The notes beneath the pieces were generated by a model, which worked only from the letters and a program-made list of their open reading frames with translations, ran no database searches and was not told the DNA's origin. Shown here piece by piece: positions 1 through 11,160 of a stretch of DNA of 64,000 nt (the first letter of the stretch is position 1; each line of letters starts with the position of its first letter). This DNA is from Datisca glomerata (lineage: Eukaryota; Streptophyta; Magnoliopsida; Cucurbitales; Datiscaceae): positions 535,859-599,858 of the forward strand of contig QANY01006243.1 in the NCBI GenBank assembly GCA_003255025.1, written 5' to 3'. A program made the position numbers and the translations under genes.

Positions 1-1649
1 TACAAATCAATTTGATGATCAAATGTAGATAAGTCTGAATCTTGAGTAGTCATGAACTCATATACATATCTACTAGATCTTTTGATTCACTGGTTAAGGT
101 TCTCTTGTAAAAAAGGCTAAAGACTTTTATTTTGGAGATTCAATGATATGGATGGGTGGGAACATGATTATAAGATTTGGAATCCAAGCTTTCCTAATGG
201 ATCGTATATCAATTTCCTTAAGTGTTAATTCTAAAACTGAATGATTATTAAGCTCAAATTTATAATAAGATTATAAATTAACCACTCACTAGTGGATCAA
301 TGGTACTTAAAGATCAAGAGGTATTAGAGCGATAAAACTGTAATTTTGACTAGCTCTAATTTACGAACCAATAATTGGAGGATAAAACTATATGAAATGA
401 TTATATCAGTGGACTGCACGAGAATACTCTATAAAGAGTATAATTAAAAATATGGTTTATTGGAGCTTAGGATTATAGGTTCATGCTTCTCAAGTCACCT
501 CTATACTAAGCAGTATAGGGTGTGAATATTTCGAGACATGAGAAAATGAATGACTTGCAAATGAATTTTTATTCTGGGTCAAGACTTAAAACTTAAATAT
601 AAGATAATTATGTGTGATTAATTAATTGAATTATATATATATGTAATTATCGATTATTTTTTTAAATTATCTATAAGTGAGACAAAATATTTAATTTGTG
701 AAATTAGATAAATAAATTATTATTAGGTAATAATTTGGATCAACTAAATCTGTTATTTATGAAATAACGGATAATTTACTTGGTATGGATAATCAAATAT
801 TTTAATTTTGAATTAACTTATATCCATATATTTTTTTGATTAAAATAAATAGTTAATTTACAGTAATGGCCATGTGTCGATATATGATTGGAAATCATAG
901 ATCACCATGACTGGTGTAGTGCAATGTGGCACTACAGCAGTAGGCGTGTAACACTGCAGTCCGACACGGCACTGCAGTGTGGCGTGGCACATAGTGCCGT
1001 AAGTCACTATGTTGCTTCATGCCAACATATTTTTAATTATCTCTAAATATCTTATACGCCATTATCAGATAATTGAGTTGTGAAATTAAATATATATTTT
1101 TAATTATCTCTAAATATCTTATACGCCATTATCAGATAATTGAGTTGTGAACACAATTGCTTAGAGTGATTTTTCTCTATGATTAATAGTTAATCGAATC
1201 TCTAATAGAATAATCATCACGTTCATTTTGATAATCGTCTCAACAAAGTCATTCTCAGTAAATCTCTAGATCTCATGTGTACAGAATAGAAAAAATGTTT
1301 TATAATATTCTACGTGCCCACACACGGCTTAGTGCGTTGAGGATTGGCTTGGAAGATCTTGGTGTGGATCTCAAAGTCTACTGATTGTTGGAACGGTTTC
1401 ATGGGACAGAGGATTGATCGATTTTGCAAGGACGCTTGATTAAGACTGCAATAGGTATATGATTTCTAACCTTATATGTTGTAGATTTAATATATACATA
1501 AATATGGATTCTGATTGAAAATAGTTTTTACTAAAAGTTTTTATTTTTAAAAATCGTTGGGTTGCGCTTGTTTTTCTTTTTATCGAAAACAATTTATTTT
1601 TATTATTTTTTTAAAAGTCTCCGTTGCTCACGTGCCGCATTTTCCAACA
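1..1649 (+). mobile_element. Ty1/copia LTR, 3' portion, cut by the window edge
   Basis: This is the same LTR family as the copies at 9106, 24264, 39102 and 55769. Shared landmarks include the blocks at 10-120 (compare 9480-9600) and 1250-1450 (compare 41270-41470). The right end is the LTR terminus CCAACA at 1644-1649. No methionine-tRNA primer site follows, unlike the 5' LTRs elsewhere in the window. It is therefore a 3' LTR or solo LTR whose element lies off the left edge. It holds a GC-rich palindromic block at about 897-1012 and an internal tandem duplication at 1027-1151. Confidence 0.8.
1027..1151. repeat. Exact tandem duplication in LTR, period 67 bp
   Basis: A segment of about 58 bp, from ATATTTTTAATTATC to GAGTTGTGAA, occurs twice without visible mismatches, starting at 1027 and 1094. 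A 9-bp AT-rich spacer separates the copies. The other LTR copies in the window carry it once, so it arose in this copy. Confidence 0.85.
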
Positions 1650-3035
1650 GTAATAACTATCTATGAGTATTTAGTTATTTCTTAGACATTTTGTATTTCT
1701 GAATTTAATGAATGAATGAAAGTTTTATATTAATTAAAGTGTGTTTATAATTTACTCAAGTCTTAAAACTATTATCAACGTAAGAAAAGTAAAGACAGAT
1801 GGATCTTCCAAACAAACCCTTCCGGATTAGTTCAGAACGTTATTCACAATCTTTAGGATCGATAGGACAATCAAGTCTGATTATGACTGTTAGGTTGAAC
1901 CAAAAGATACCGATCTCGAAGCATGGGAGTGGAGACTCTTAGTCAATAAATGAGTTAAGGAAATAATAGATAAAAGGGTAAAATGATAATTGTATATCCT
2001 GCTCTAATTACTGATATTCATGAAGGATAATATGTTGAAATATTTTGTGTACCGTGAAATAAAAGTGTTTATTTGCACAGCAGAAAATGTAGCGCGCATG
2101 AATCGAGAGTTGATTCGGCATCGGACCTATAGTAGAGTCGTACGATGTCAGGATTAAATAGGTCAGGAATTTATGGAGTTAAATTCACTGAGTATTTGAA
2201 TCCTATAGTTTTATTCATGTGGGTTCATTCGATCTCAAGAGTAGCTCATAAGGATAGGAATGAAAAATAACACCAGTTGGACCAAAAACGTGTTTTGGAC
2301 CAAGGTATATTTTCCGAACCCATATATGATGGGTATGTCACTTAATTAGTGAAGAGCAAATAATTAATAATAAAATTAATTAATTGGTTATTTTCTAATT
2401 ATTGTATAATTAGTAATTAAAAGAAATTAATTTATTTATTGATGAAGATCAATTTAATTTATCAAATTGAATTGATGAATTTGGACACAACATTGACTCT
2501 AGGGAGATATGCAACTTTCGGCAATAGTAAATATTAGGGGGGTGAATTTTTGGTAATTTAACATATAAAGGTATATGTGCAAATTCTGTAATTATTATAT
2601 AAGAGATGATAATAAAGTTGCATCCACAACCCTAACTCAGTATGTGATTACACAGAGCAGAGAAAACATAGTTTCTCTCCCTCCCCCTAGTTGCTGCCGA
2701 AATACACTGAGGAGAAGGAAAAATCTGATTTTTCTTCTTCAGTTATTTTGAGAGTCCACACTCAATTTCTTATCAACATCCAATTGAGATATACTTCTGA
2801 ATCCTAAGAGTGGTTGTTGGTATGAAGGCTGATTCGAGTTCTACGAAAAATGAAGAACATAAAGACAATCAATAGGATTCCACCAAGTCAGAAGTTCTTC
2901 GATACAACATAAGATATAAATTGTTTCTACCTGTACTGAATAAGTTTAACTAAGTATGCATAATTGTAAGTATTGTTTTAATATTTAATATGATTATTGG
3001 TTGATGTGAACAGTTTTTTATTTTCTGCCCACGAA
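1650..3035. other. Unassigned AT-rich segment, possibly another solo LTR
   Basis: No ORF of note is present. A TG at 2033 starts a segment that holds a pyrimidine-rich tract near 2665-2690 and reaches about 3031, where TTTTCTGCCCA occurs. Near its left end, at about 2080, there is GCAGAAAATG, roughly the inverse of that right-end motif. This would fit a solo LTR of a different family, but no target duplication was found. The missing 3' LTR of the Tat element could also be here. I could not match it to the right flank near 29.3-29.8 kb. Confidence 0.25.
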
Positions 3036-3238
3036 CTGTTCGTGGTTCATTGATTTTCCTCAAATTTTTAAATCCGATCAACCACTTTCATTACATCTTT
3101 TCAGCATTTATGAAATGAATTAAAATCCTTCATCTCGTCTGCGGCTTATTTAAAGGCCTTTGTCTTCATTCTTGACTTTCAATTTCATAAGTTTTCCATC
3201 TAATCTTCTTCTCTGCATTTCTTGTATTTTTCCAAGTC

Positions 3239-4958
3239 ATGACAAATAGACCCATTTTCAACCGATTGTCCCCCTAGTCAGAACCAAGCCTGAGTCACTG
3301 TAATTTATGATTACTCATCAAAATGCCTTTCTTTCTGGTGTTCTCTGCACCTTAGGAGAGAGTGGGTCATCAGGCGTTCCCTATAGACCTCCATACTAAA
3401 TTACCATTCATCCAATGTACAACGGATGTAGCGGTGATGGCCGCTGGATAATTCCCAAGAATTGGGAAATTTTTAGTAAGTTGTCGAGCTCCTTTCCCAT
3501 TTTCTTTTCTTTATTTTCTTTCTTCTTCTTGATGTATTTTCGTATACCAACATTTTGGTTGTACAAAGAAAAAAGCCAACAAGAATCCTTTCGCAACAAG
3601 GGTACTCAATGAAAGGATTGCGCTAGTTACTATTGTCCAAAGAGGAAGTGGTACGAGCTCATCCACCCCAAGAAGGGAAGTGAACGTTGCCCTTGCAGCA
3701 GTCACTGCTCCCTTCGCTTTAACATCTGCTCTTTCATCTTCTTCTCCTTCACTTTCCAGAGTTATTTCCCTTCCCATTTTTCATTCAATTCCTCAGAAGG
3801 TAATTCCAAGCTCTTCCGAATCAACTGATATGGAAGAAGTGGAAGAAGAAGAACAAGTTTTGTTTTAGAGAGCTGCCACAAACATTGAGATTAAAAAACA
3901 TCTATGTACTATGGTTAGTGACATTGGGAGGGATGTTCATCCAAGAACGGTCAAGTCCAGCTCCTCCTACTCCTATTACCCAAAATGAATATGGTCCTTC
4001 CTGGTCAGTGACTCCTCTTCCAGCTCCTCCTCCATCAGCTTTCCACAGGATCCTGCTGCCACTGTCGCTTCTGGTCCACAAGATGCTGCAGAGGGATTTG
4101 TTCCTTGGAGGTTGAGGCATTATGCTGCTGTCCCTCCCATTCCTGCACCAATCATTCCTGAACAATGTCCAGTCTACCCATATCATTACTCAGGGCATTT
4201 TGTGTGATACTGATACGACGACAAACCGTAGCATGAGCGTTGGTGAGCTCATCAGTTCTTCGAGCCACGATTTGATCTGGGTAATTTCCCTTTTATTTTC
4301 CTATTTACTTATAAATTCACTTTACCTATTTAGTTACACTTATTCTTTTTTACTTGTTTTCCCCTTTTTACAAGCTACTATTCATCATAATGCCCTCCAA
4401 GAACACCATATTGTTCGTGATCAGGCTTTGGTGAAATTTTACAGGGATGTTACTGAGTGTCATGGTTTTATTGAATGTCTTCAAGCCAAGATTGAATAAA
4501 TAAGGAAGACCAAAGCTGAGCTATGAGAATCCATGGAGAAGCAGGCTCAAGAAGCAGCTGTTGCGAATGTAGAGAACTAGAAGATTGCAAAGTCGCTAGA
4601 AGCAACTAAGGAGTCTTTGGTTGCAGCTGAGCAGGCTAAGATTCAGGCAGTGGAAGAAAAGGAGAAGAAGGTGGGGGATGAGTACCAAGCCCTATTTGAC
4701 CAAGCCAAACACATCATTTATACCGTAGGCTATAGAGATGGTTCAATAAAAGCTCCTCCCAGAAAGCCTCTTTGGGACGTTCCTTCTGAGGCACAAGATG
4801 AGATAAACGCTTGTACGGAAGACGTTGTGGTCAATCCTCCAAAAGCCATAGTCGAGGCTACTGCTATCAACTCTACTGAAGATATAGTTTCCAATCCTGC
4901 TAGAACTACTGTTGCTGAGACCACGACTGTTGAAGATAAGACCATTGTCATTTCTTAG
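3239..4958 (+). pseudogene. Tat-element antisense extra ORF (aORF), degenerate, apparently intron-containing
   Basis: The ATG at 3239 starts a segment collinear with 50492-51900. Both share the block reading CCCCTAGTCAGAA, the peptide motif GDGRW followed by aromatic/FSK residues (about 3430-3475), and a GTAAGTTG splice-donor-like site directly after it (3476 here, 51023 there). Downstream come a Ser/Pro-rich, acidic stretch (3680-3868), a helix-rich part (4380-4499), and a 113-residue open C-terminus (4617-4958) with a Glu/Lys-rich, probably coiled-coil segment. A second intron-like gap is possible at about 4281-4372. The domain resembles the family annotated as 'putative gypsy type transposon'. 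Its function is unknown. Several stops show it is not intact. Its strand is opposite to gag-pol. Confidence 0.65.
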
Positions 4959-5129
4959 ATTTTTGCTTATTTCCTTTTTGTATTTTCCTTCCAGTTGTAA
5001 TTTCCTTTTCTATACTGCATCTTCATTTTCTTTTTGTACTTTTCTAACTTATCAATGAAAATGAACTTTCTTTCTCCAAGAACTTTTCTAGTTTTACCTA
5101 TGCTGAGATATTTTTTATGTTGTTGATTT

Positions 5130-5960
5130 TTTGAGACTTCGATCCATTCTCAAGAACTTACACACAAGTTTTAACTAACAGAATCAGCTTTAAAGGACTT
5201 ATAGTAATTTCAAGCTTCCACTCGTGCAGAAAAATCCATTTTCAAGGACTTGCAGAACTTTGAGCTTTTTCTTTAGAGAGCAACTGTGATTTATTCGCAA
5301 ACACTTGAGCAACTTTTGAGTTTCAAATTTTCTTTGAGAACAACTGCTTCCGTAGCAGAATCCATTCTCAAACACTTAAAAAACTTTTGAGTTTCAAGTT
5401 TCCTTTGAGAACAACTACTTTTGAAGCAGAATCAATTTTCAAAGACGTGTTTGGTAGAGCTTTGAGCTTCTTTTTCCATTTTGTAGAGCTTTTAGCTTCT
5501 CTTTCCTTTTGAGAACATAAGCTTTTTGTAGTATTATCAATTTTCATGCTTCCCACTGCATGGTCCGTTGTCAAGGACTTGTATTTTTCATAGTTTCTTT
5601 GGTTTCCTTTAGAGAATGGATGTTTTTTTAGCATCATGAATTTTCCTTCTTTCTGTTGCATGGTCCATTGTCAAGGACTTGTATTTTCCAGAGTTTCTTA
5701 GTTTCCTTAAAGAATTGACACTTTTTTTAGTGTAGTCTGTTCTCAAGAGCTTAGGTTCATTGAAGAAACATGACCTGGTTTCCTTTAGAGAGTAGAGGCC
5801 CATTGCAGTGCCGCCCACTCTCAAGGACTATGGTTCACTGTAGAACCATGGCCCCAGTTTTCTTTAGAGAGCATGGACCTATTGTAGTGTCACCTACTCT
5901 CAAGGACTTAGGTTAATTGTAGAACTATGGCCCTAGTTTTCTTTAATGAATGTATACTCG
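5130..5960. repeat. Diverged minisatellite between Tat pol and aORF
   Basis: Units contain CTCAAGGACTTAGGTT, then a variable stretch, then TTTCTTTAGAGAGCA. Phase markers CAAGGAC/CAAGAGC lie at 5572, 5672, 5744, 5822 and 5901. The period is about 78-79 bp at the right end and longer and looser to the left. The block starts just after the aORF and ends where pol remnants begin. Confidence 0.7.
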
Positions 5961-6079
5961 TTGAAATGCATTACACATTGAAACTATTCACTAAAATAAG
6001 CTTACAATTCAGATAACTTTTCAAATGTGCAGCGTTCCAATGCTTTGCTAGGTCCTTCCTATATTCTGTTGTTAAATAA

Positions 6080-9000
6080 TAATATCTGCTGGGACAATAT
6101 ATGGCCCTTCCTGGTTTGGTTAGAGCTTTCATTCTGTTTGAAAGATCTTCTTCGCGGCTAGATCTCCATTCTTAAATCCCCATCTTTGAATCTTTTTTCT
6201 GAAAGTAAGCTCTTCTTTTCTAATTATAATTGGTCATCTGGATTAAAGCTATTACTCCCAGTTCCTCCAGAAGATCAAGATTTTCTCGAGAAGTTCCTCA
6301 TTCTGATACTCGTTCGGACTTGATTTCACGGTTGGACTTCCAATCTCAACAGGTATTACTTCTTTTGTTCTGTACGATAAAGCGAATAGGATTTCACATG
6401 TGGCCTCCCCAGGAGTGGTCTTGTATGCCCATAGTATAACTGGTAATTCTTCTACCTATTGTCTTTTAGCCAATTCTGGCCGTTTTTTATACTTTCAAGC
6501 ATAAAATGATTTGATATTTCTGCTAAACCATTTGCCTTGGGTAATACGACGTAGAAAATTGGCTAACAATCTTTAGGTCTTCATAGAAAGCCTTGATTAT
6601 CTTCCCCGTAAACTAAAGTTCGTTGTTAGAAATGAGTACTCGAGGAATTTCATACCTGCATACTATATTTTTCCGTAAGAATCCATTCACCCCCTCTTCT
6701 CAAATTCTCGCATACACTTCAATTCAATCCACTTAGTGAAATAATCTGTTGCTAGCAGTAGAAAATGTTTCTGAGCAGATGCTATAAAACGTGGACCAAC
6801 TATATCCTGGGCCCATTGCATGAACGGCCATGGTCTCACCAAAGTATTGAGTTTTTCGAGAGCCATTTTAGCTACGGAAGCGAAGCATTAGCATTTGTCA
6901 CAATTCTTCATATACTACTTGGCATCTTGATGCACCTTGGGCCAATTATAAGATCATTTAAGATTTTGTGTGCCAATGATCTCCCTCGATTTGATTCCCA
7001 CATATCCCTTCGTAGATTTCAGCCAACGCATATTGGGCCTCCCTTTTTTTTCAAGCACTTCAGGTACGGGCCTGAGAAACACCTTTTATATAATACTCCA
7101 CTAATTAAAGAATACATGGCACTTTGTAGCTAGATCTTCCTTGCCAGATGTCTATCTTCAGGTAATTTCCATTTCGCTAGGTAATAGATTATGTCATCCT
7201 ACTAGCTGGATTGTTCCTCACTTTCCACATACGCTTCGTCAACTGAAATATAATGCTCATATTTTCAAGAAATTCCACTGCCATATTTCTTTTGTAAGGG
7301 AGTTGTAGCAATTACCCTAAATTTGTTTGTGCATCTGCGTCTTTCTTAGTCCTTGGGATCTGATGGATCTTGTAGGTTTTTAAAAGACATAGAATCTCTT
7401 TCTCCCGTTGCATCTAATTTGACATTTTTTCATCTTTTGCTGTAAAATCTCTTGTAACATGTTTCACGATTAACATGAAATCTCAAAATATCTTTACATT
7501 TGTTACCTAAAACTCTAGCAGCATGCCGACTCCCGCTATCAAGGCCTCATATCCCACTTCATTGTTTGATGTGTTAAACCCAAAGGAGATGGGGTGTTCA
7601 AGAGTTTCTTGAAATGAAGTATGCATCAATATTTTGGCGCTAGCCCCTTTGTTATTTGAGGCCTCATCAAGGAATAACTTCCAAGATCTATTCTCTCTTT
7701 CGGTCTAATGTCCGTTGTTATTTTCCTTTTCGTCATGAGTAAAGTCCACTACAAAGTCAGCCAATACTTGCCCTTTGATAAACGTTTTTGGTTTATATTA
7801 AGTTTCATACTAGCCAAGTTCAATTGCCCATTTCGCCATTCTCCCACTTATTTTCAGGTGAGTGCAACAAACTTCTCATGGGTGAGTCTGTTAACACTTT
7901 TATGTAGTGGGCTTGGAAGTAAGGCCTCAGCTTCCTTGCAGCAACTACAACGGCTAACACCAATTTATCCATTCTTTTATACCTCACTTCGGGCGCCACT
8001 AGACTATTACTCTTGAAGTAGACATGCTTCTGCTTCCTTTCTTCCTCCCTGATTAGAAGGCACTAACAACCTTTTATGATACTACCATGTATAAAAGTAG
8101 TTGCTCACGAGGTATCAGTTTTGAGAGCAACGAGGGAGTTATCAGGTATTCCTTGATTCTTTTGAAAGCATCTTCGCATTATTCATCCTAGTTGTGAACG
8201 GAATCTTTTTCAATTTTATGAAAAATGGCTTGCAGTTGTCCATTGACCTTGAGAGAAATCTGTTTAGGATCACTAATTTTTTCATCAGGCTTTGTATCTT
8301 CTTATGGTTTTTTGGGAACTTCATCTCTATGATAGCCTTCACCTACTTCAGGTTGACTTCATTCCATGTTATGCTATTAGATGGCCCATGAATTTTCCCA
8401 CTACTACACCGAACGTGCACTTGTATGGATTCAGCTTCATGAAACTTTTTCTCAAGATCAAAAAGGTGTCATCATGATCCATTATATGATCTTCTTGTTT
8501 ACAACTTTTGACCAACATGTCATCTACGTAAGTTACACCTGCTTTTTTGAGTTCAAATGCCATTAATTTATAATAGAAAATACCCTGTTCAGTTATAAAT
8601 GAGGTATTTTCTTGATCAGGTTGGAATATTTTCACCTGATTATATCTTGAAAAGGCGTCCATAAAGCTGAGGAGTTCATGTCCTAAAGTCACGCCCACCA
8701 TATGATTTATCCTTGCCAACAGATATTCATCTTTTGGACAGACTTTATTTAGATCGGTGAAATCAACATAGATTCTCCATTTCCCGTTCTCATTTTTTAA
8801 CATGACTACATCGACAAGCCACTCCAGGCAATCCACTTCTTGCATAAAGTCATCTTTCAAAAGCTTCTCACTTCTTTTTTTATCGCGACATTCCATTCTG
8901 TAGTGAAGCTTCTCTTCCGTTGATTCACTAGTTTCATAGAGAGGTCTGTATTCAACTTATGACATATTATGTTTTCAGGAATACATGGCATCTCTTTTGT

Positions 9001-9105
9001 TGTAGTCGCGAAAATATATGTGTTCATTCACAGAAAATTCGTTTACTTCTCATTTTCTAGTTTCTTAAGGTGGGCCCCAATGTTGATTGTCTTTTGTGTT
9101 CCTTC
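6080..9105 (-). pseudogene. Ty3/gypsy (Tat) pol remnant: RT, RNase H, integrase
   Basis: The minus strand encodes an RT segment (8896-8369) with the WRIYVDFTDLNK motif and the catalytic YVDD at 8530-8519. The RT-RNase H connection follows (8342-8142, ALNRFISRS-like). RNase H pieces lie at about 8130-7400. The integrase has ATDYFTKW near 6740, and a VIPVEI-type tail lies near 6290. Between the AGVTY motif and VDDML about 20 residues usual for the family are missing, so the RT palm is deleted just before its active site. Many stops and frameshifts follow. The element is dead; the family copies RNA into DNA and integrates it. Confidence 0.85.
9101..9105. repeat. Left 5-bp target-site duplication CCTTC of the copia insertion
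   Basis: CCTTC immediately precedes the LTR start TGTTGGGC at 9106. The same pentamer follows the other LTR end at 27013-27017. Confidence 0.85.
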
Positions 9106-11160
9106 TGTTGGGCATAGTGCCCTCAAAACATGTGTTTAGACATTTTTAATATAAAATTATATTTTTCTTGTAGTTGTTCTTTCGAATTATTGTTGAATAA
9201 GTTATATATAAATATATGAAAATTCCATATTCATTAATGAGACTATGATCTTGTATAAGTACGAGAAGATTAATGTCATAGATATTAAAGTATGGAATCT
9301 TTAATGAATGATTGCTAGTACGGTTCACTAAGCATTATGAATGCATATGATCTAGATCCGGATCATTAATGTGGATAGACATCTTAATAAAGGTACTTTA
9401 TATAATAATTATATGACATGACGATGTTGATTAATATCTTTATTAACTTGTTGTTTATCATATTAATACACATAATTCTGATGATCATATGTAGATCAGT
9501 CTGAATCCTGAGTAGTCATGAACTCATATACATATTTACTGAAACTTTTGATTCACTCCTTGAGATTTGTTTGTAAAACAGGTTAATGACTTTTATTTTG
9601 GAGATTGAGTGATATGGATGGGTGGGAACATAATCTTACAAGATTTGGAATCCAAACTTTCCTAACAGATTGTATATCGATTTTTTTAAGTGTTAGTTTT
9701 GAAACTGAATGGTTATTGAGTTCAAATTTATAATAAGATTATAAACTAGCCACTCACTAGTGGATTAATGGTACTTAAGAATCAAGAGGTATTTAGAGCG
9801 ATAAAACGGTAATTTTGACCAACTCTAATTTACGAACCAATAATTGGATGACATAACTACATGAATGATTATATCAATGGACTACATAAGAATACTCTGT
9901 AAATATATTATGTAATCTCTAAGAATGCAATTCCTTGTTTATACTATAGTAATAATAGAATTAATAAATGAGATTATTTAATTAAAAAGTTTAATTAATA
10001 ATCTAATTTATTAGAGCTTAGGATTATGAGTCCATGGTCTTCAAGTCACTTCCGTACTACACAATTTAGGATGTGAATATTTCTAAACATGAGATAAGGA
10101 CTGGCTTGCAAAAGAAATTATATTTCTGGGGCAAGTACATAATTATGTATGATTAATTAATTACGAATTAAGTACTTAAATTATATAATGTAATTTTCAC
10201 AAATTAGCATTAAATAATAATATCAATTAATTTTATGTTAATAGATAAGTGAGACAAAACATCTAATTTATAAAATTAGATAATGTTTAATTATTATGAG
10301 ATAATAATTCATATTTTGAATCAACTAAATCTGTTGTTTGAACTAACAGATAAGCTAGTTAATAGGGATGATCAGAGAAGTTAATTTTTGAATTATCTAA
10401 TATCTAGATATTTATCTGATTAAAATAAATAATAAATTTTTAAAAATTACCACGTGGCATGTTCGACTACCACATGTCAATCACTGATTTTGAATCAGAG
10501 ATTTACATGGACTACTGTAGTGCCATGTGGCACTACAGTGGGACGCAGCACACTGTAGTGCCATGAAACTATAGTGTCATGAGGCACTGTGACTTCTCAC
10601 AGCACACTAGAGTGTCGGGCGGTACCACAGTGTTGGACAATTACGGTGGACCCCACTTCAATTGCACATTTATAATTAATATATTATTTTATGTAAAACC
10701 CTAAAAAATATGATACAATGTACTAATAACACAGTTGCAATAAGGGGTGAAACTCTCTGAGATTAAAAGTTAATCAAAAAGTTTTGTGAAGAACTTTTAA
10801 TTGTTTTTCGATCAAAATTGCCTCACAAATTAATCATTATAAAAAATCTCTAGATCTCATATGCTGAGTACTTCTAGAGACAAAAAAATGTTCTTGATAT
10901 ATTCTCATGCCTACACACGTCCTAGTGTGTTAGAGGATTGACTTGGAAGATCGTGGTGTGGATCTCGAAGTCTATCATTTGTGGGATAGCAAGATCGTTG
11001 TAATGCAATGACGCTTGATTGAACTACAAGAGGTATATTTTATATCAATATATGTACTTGATTTAATATACACATATATAATGGAACTGATCTGAAAATG
11101 TATTTTTCAATTCAAAAGTTTTCATTTTTGGGATCTGCGACGATGCAATTGTTTATCATT
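9106..11160 (+). mobile_element. Copia 5' LTR, lacking its last ~50 bp and the primer site
   Basis: It begins TGTTGGGCATAG directly after the CCTTC target duplication. It shares its whole course with 39102 onward and with the reverse strand of 55769-60774. The terminal part seen at 26950-27012 is absent. The sequence passes straight from about 11160 into leader sequence, so the LTR end and primer-binding site were deleted. It contains CCACGTGGCA at 10450 and a palindromic GC-rich block at about 10505-10640. Confidence 0.8.

Noticed and set aside
6765..7133. 122-residue plus-strand ORF
   Set aside because: It is antisense to gypsy integrase remnants, whose motifs (such as ATDYFTKW) are read on the minus strand.
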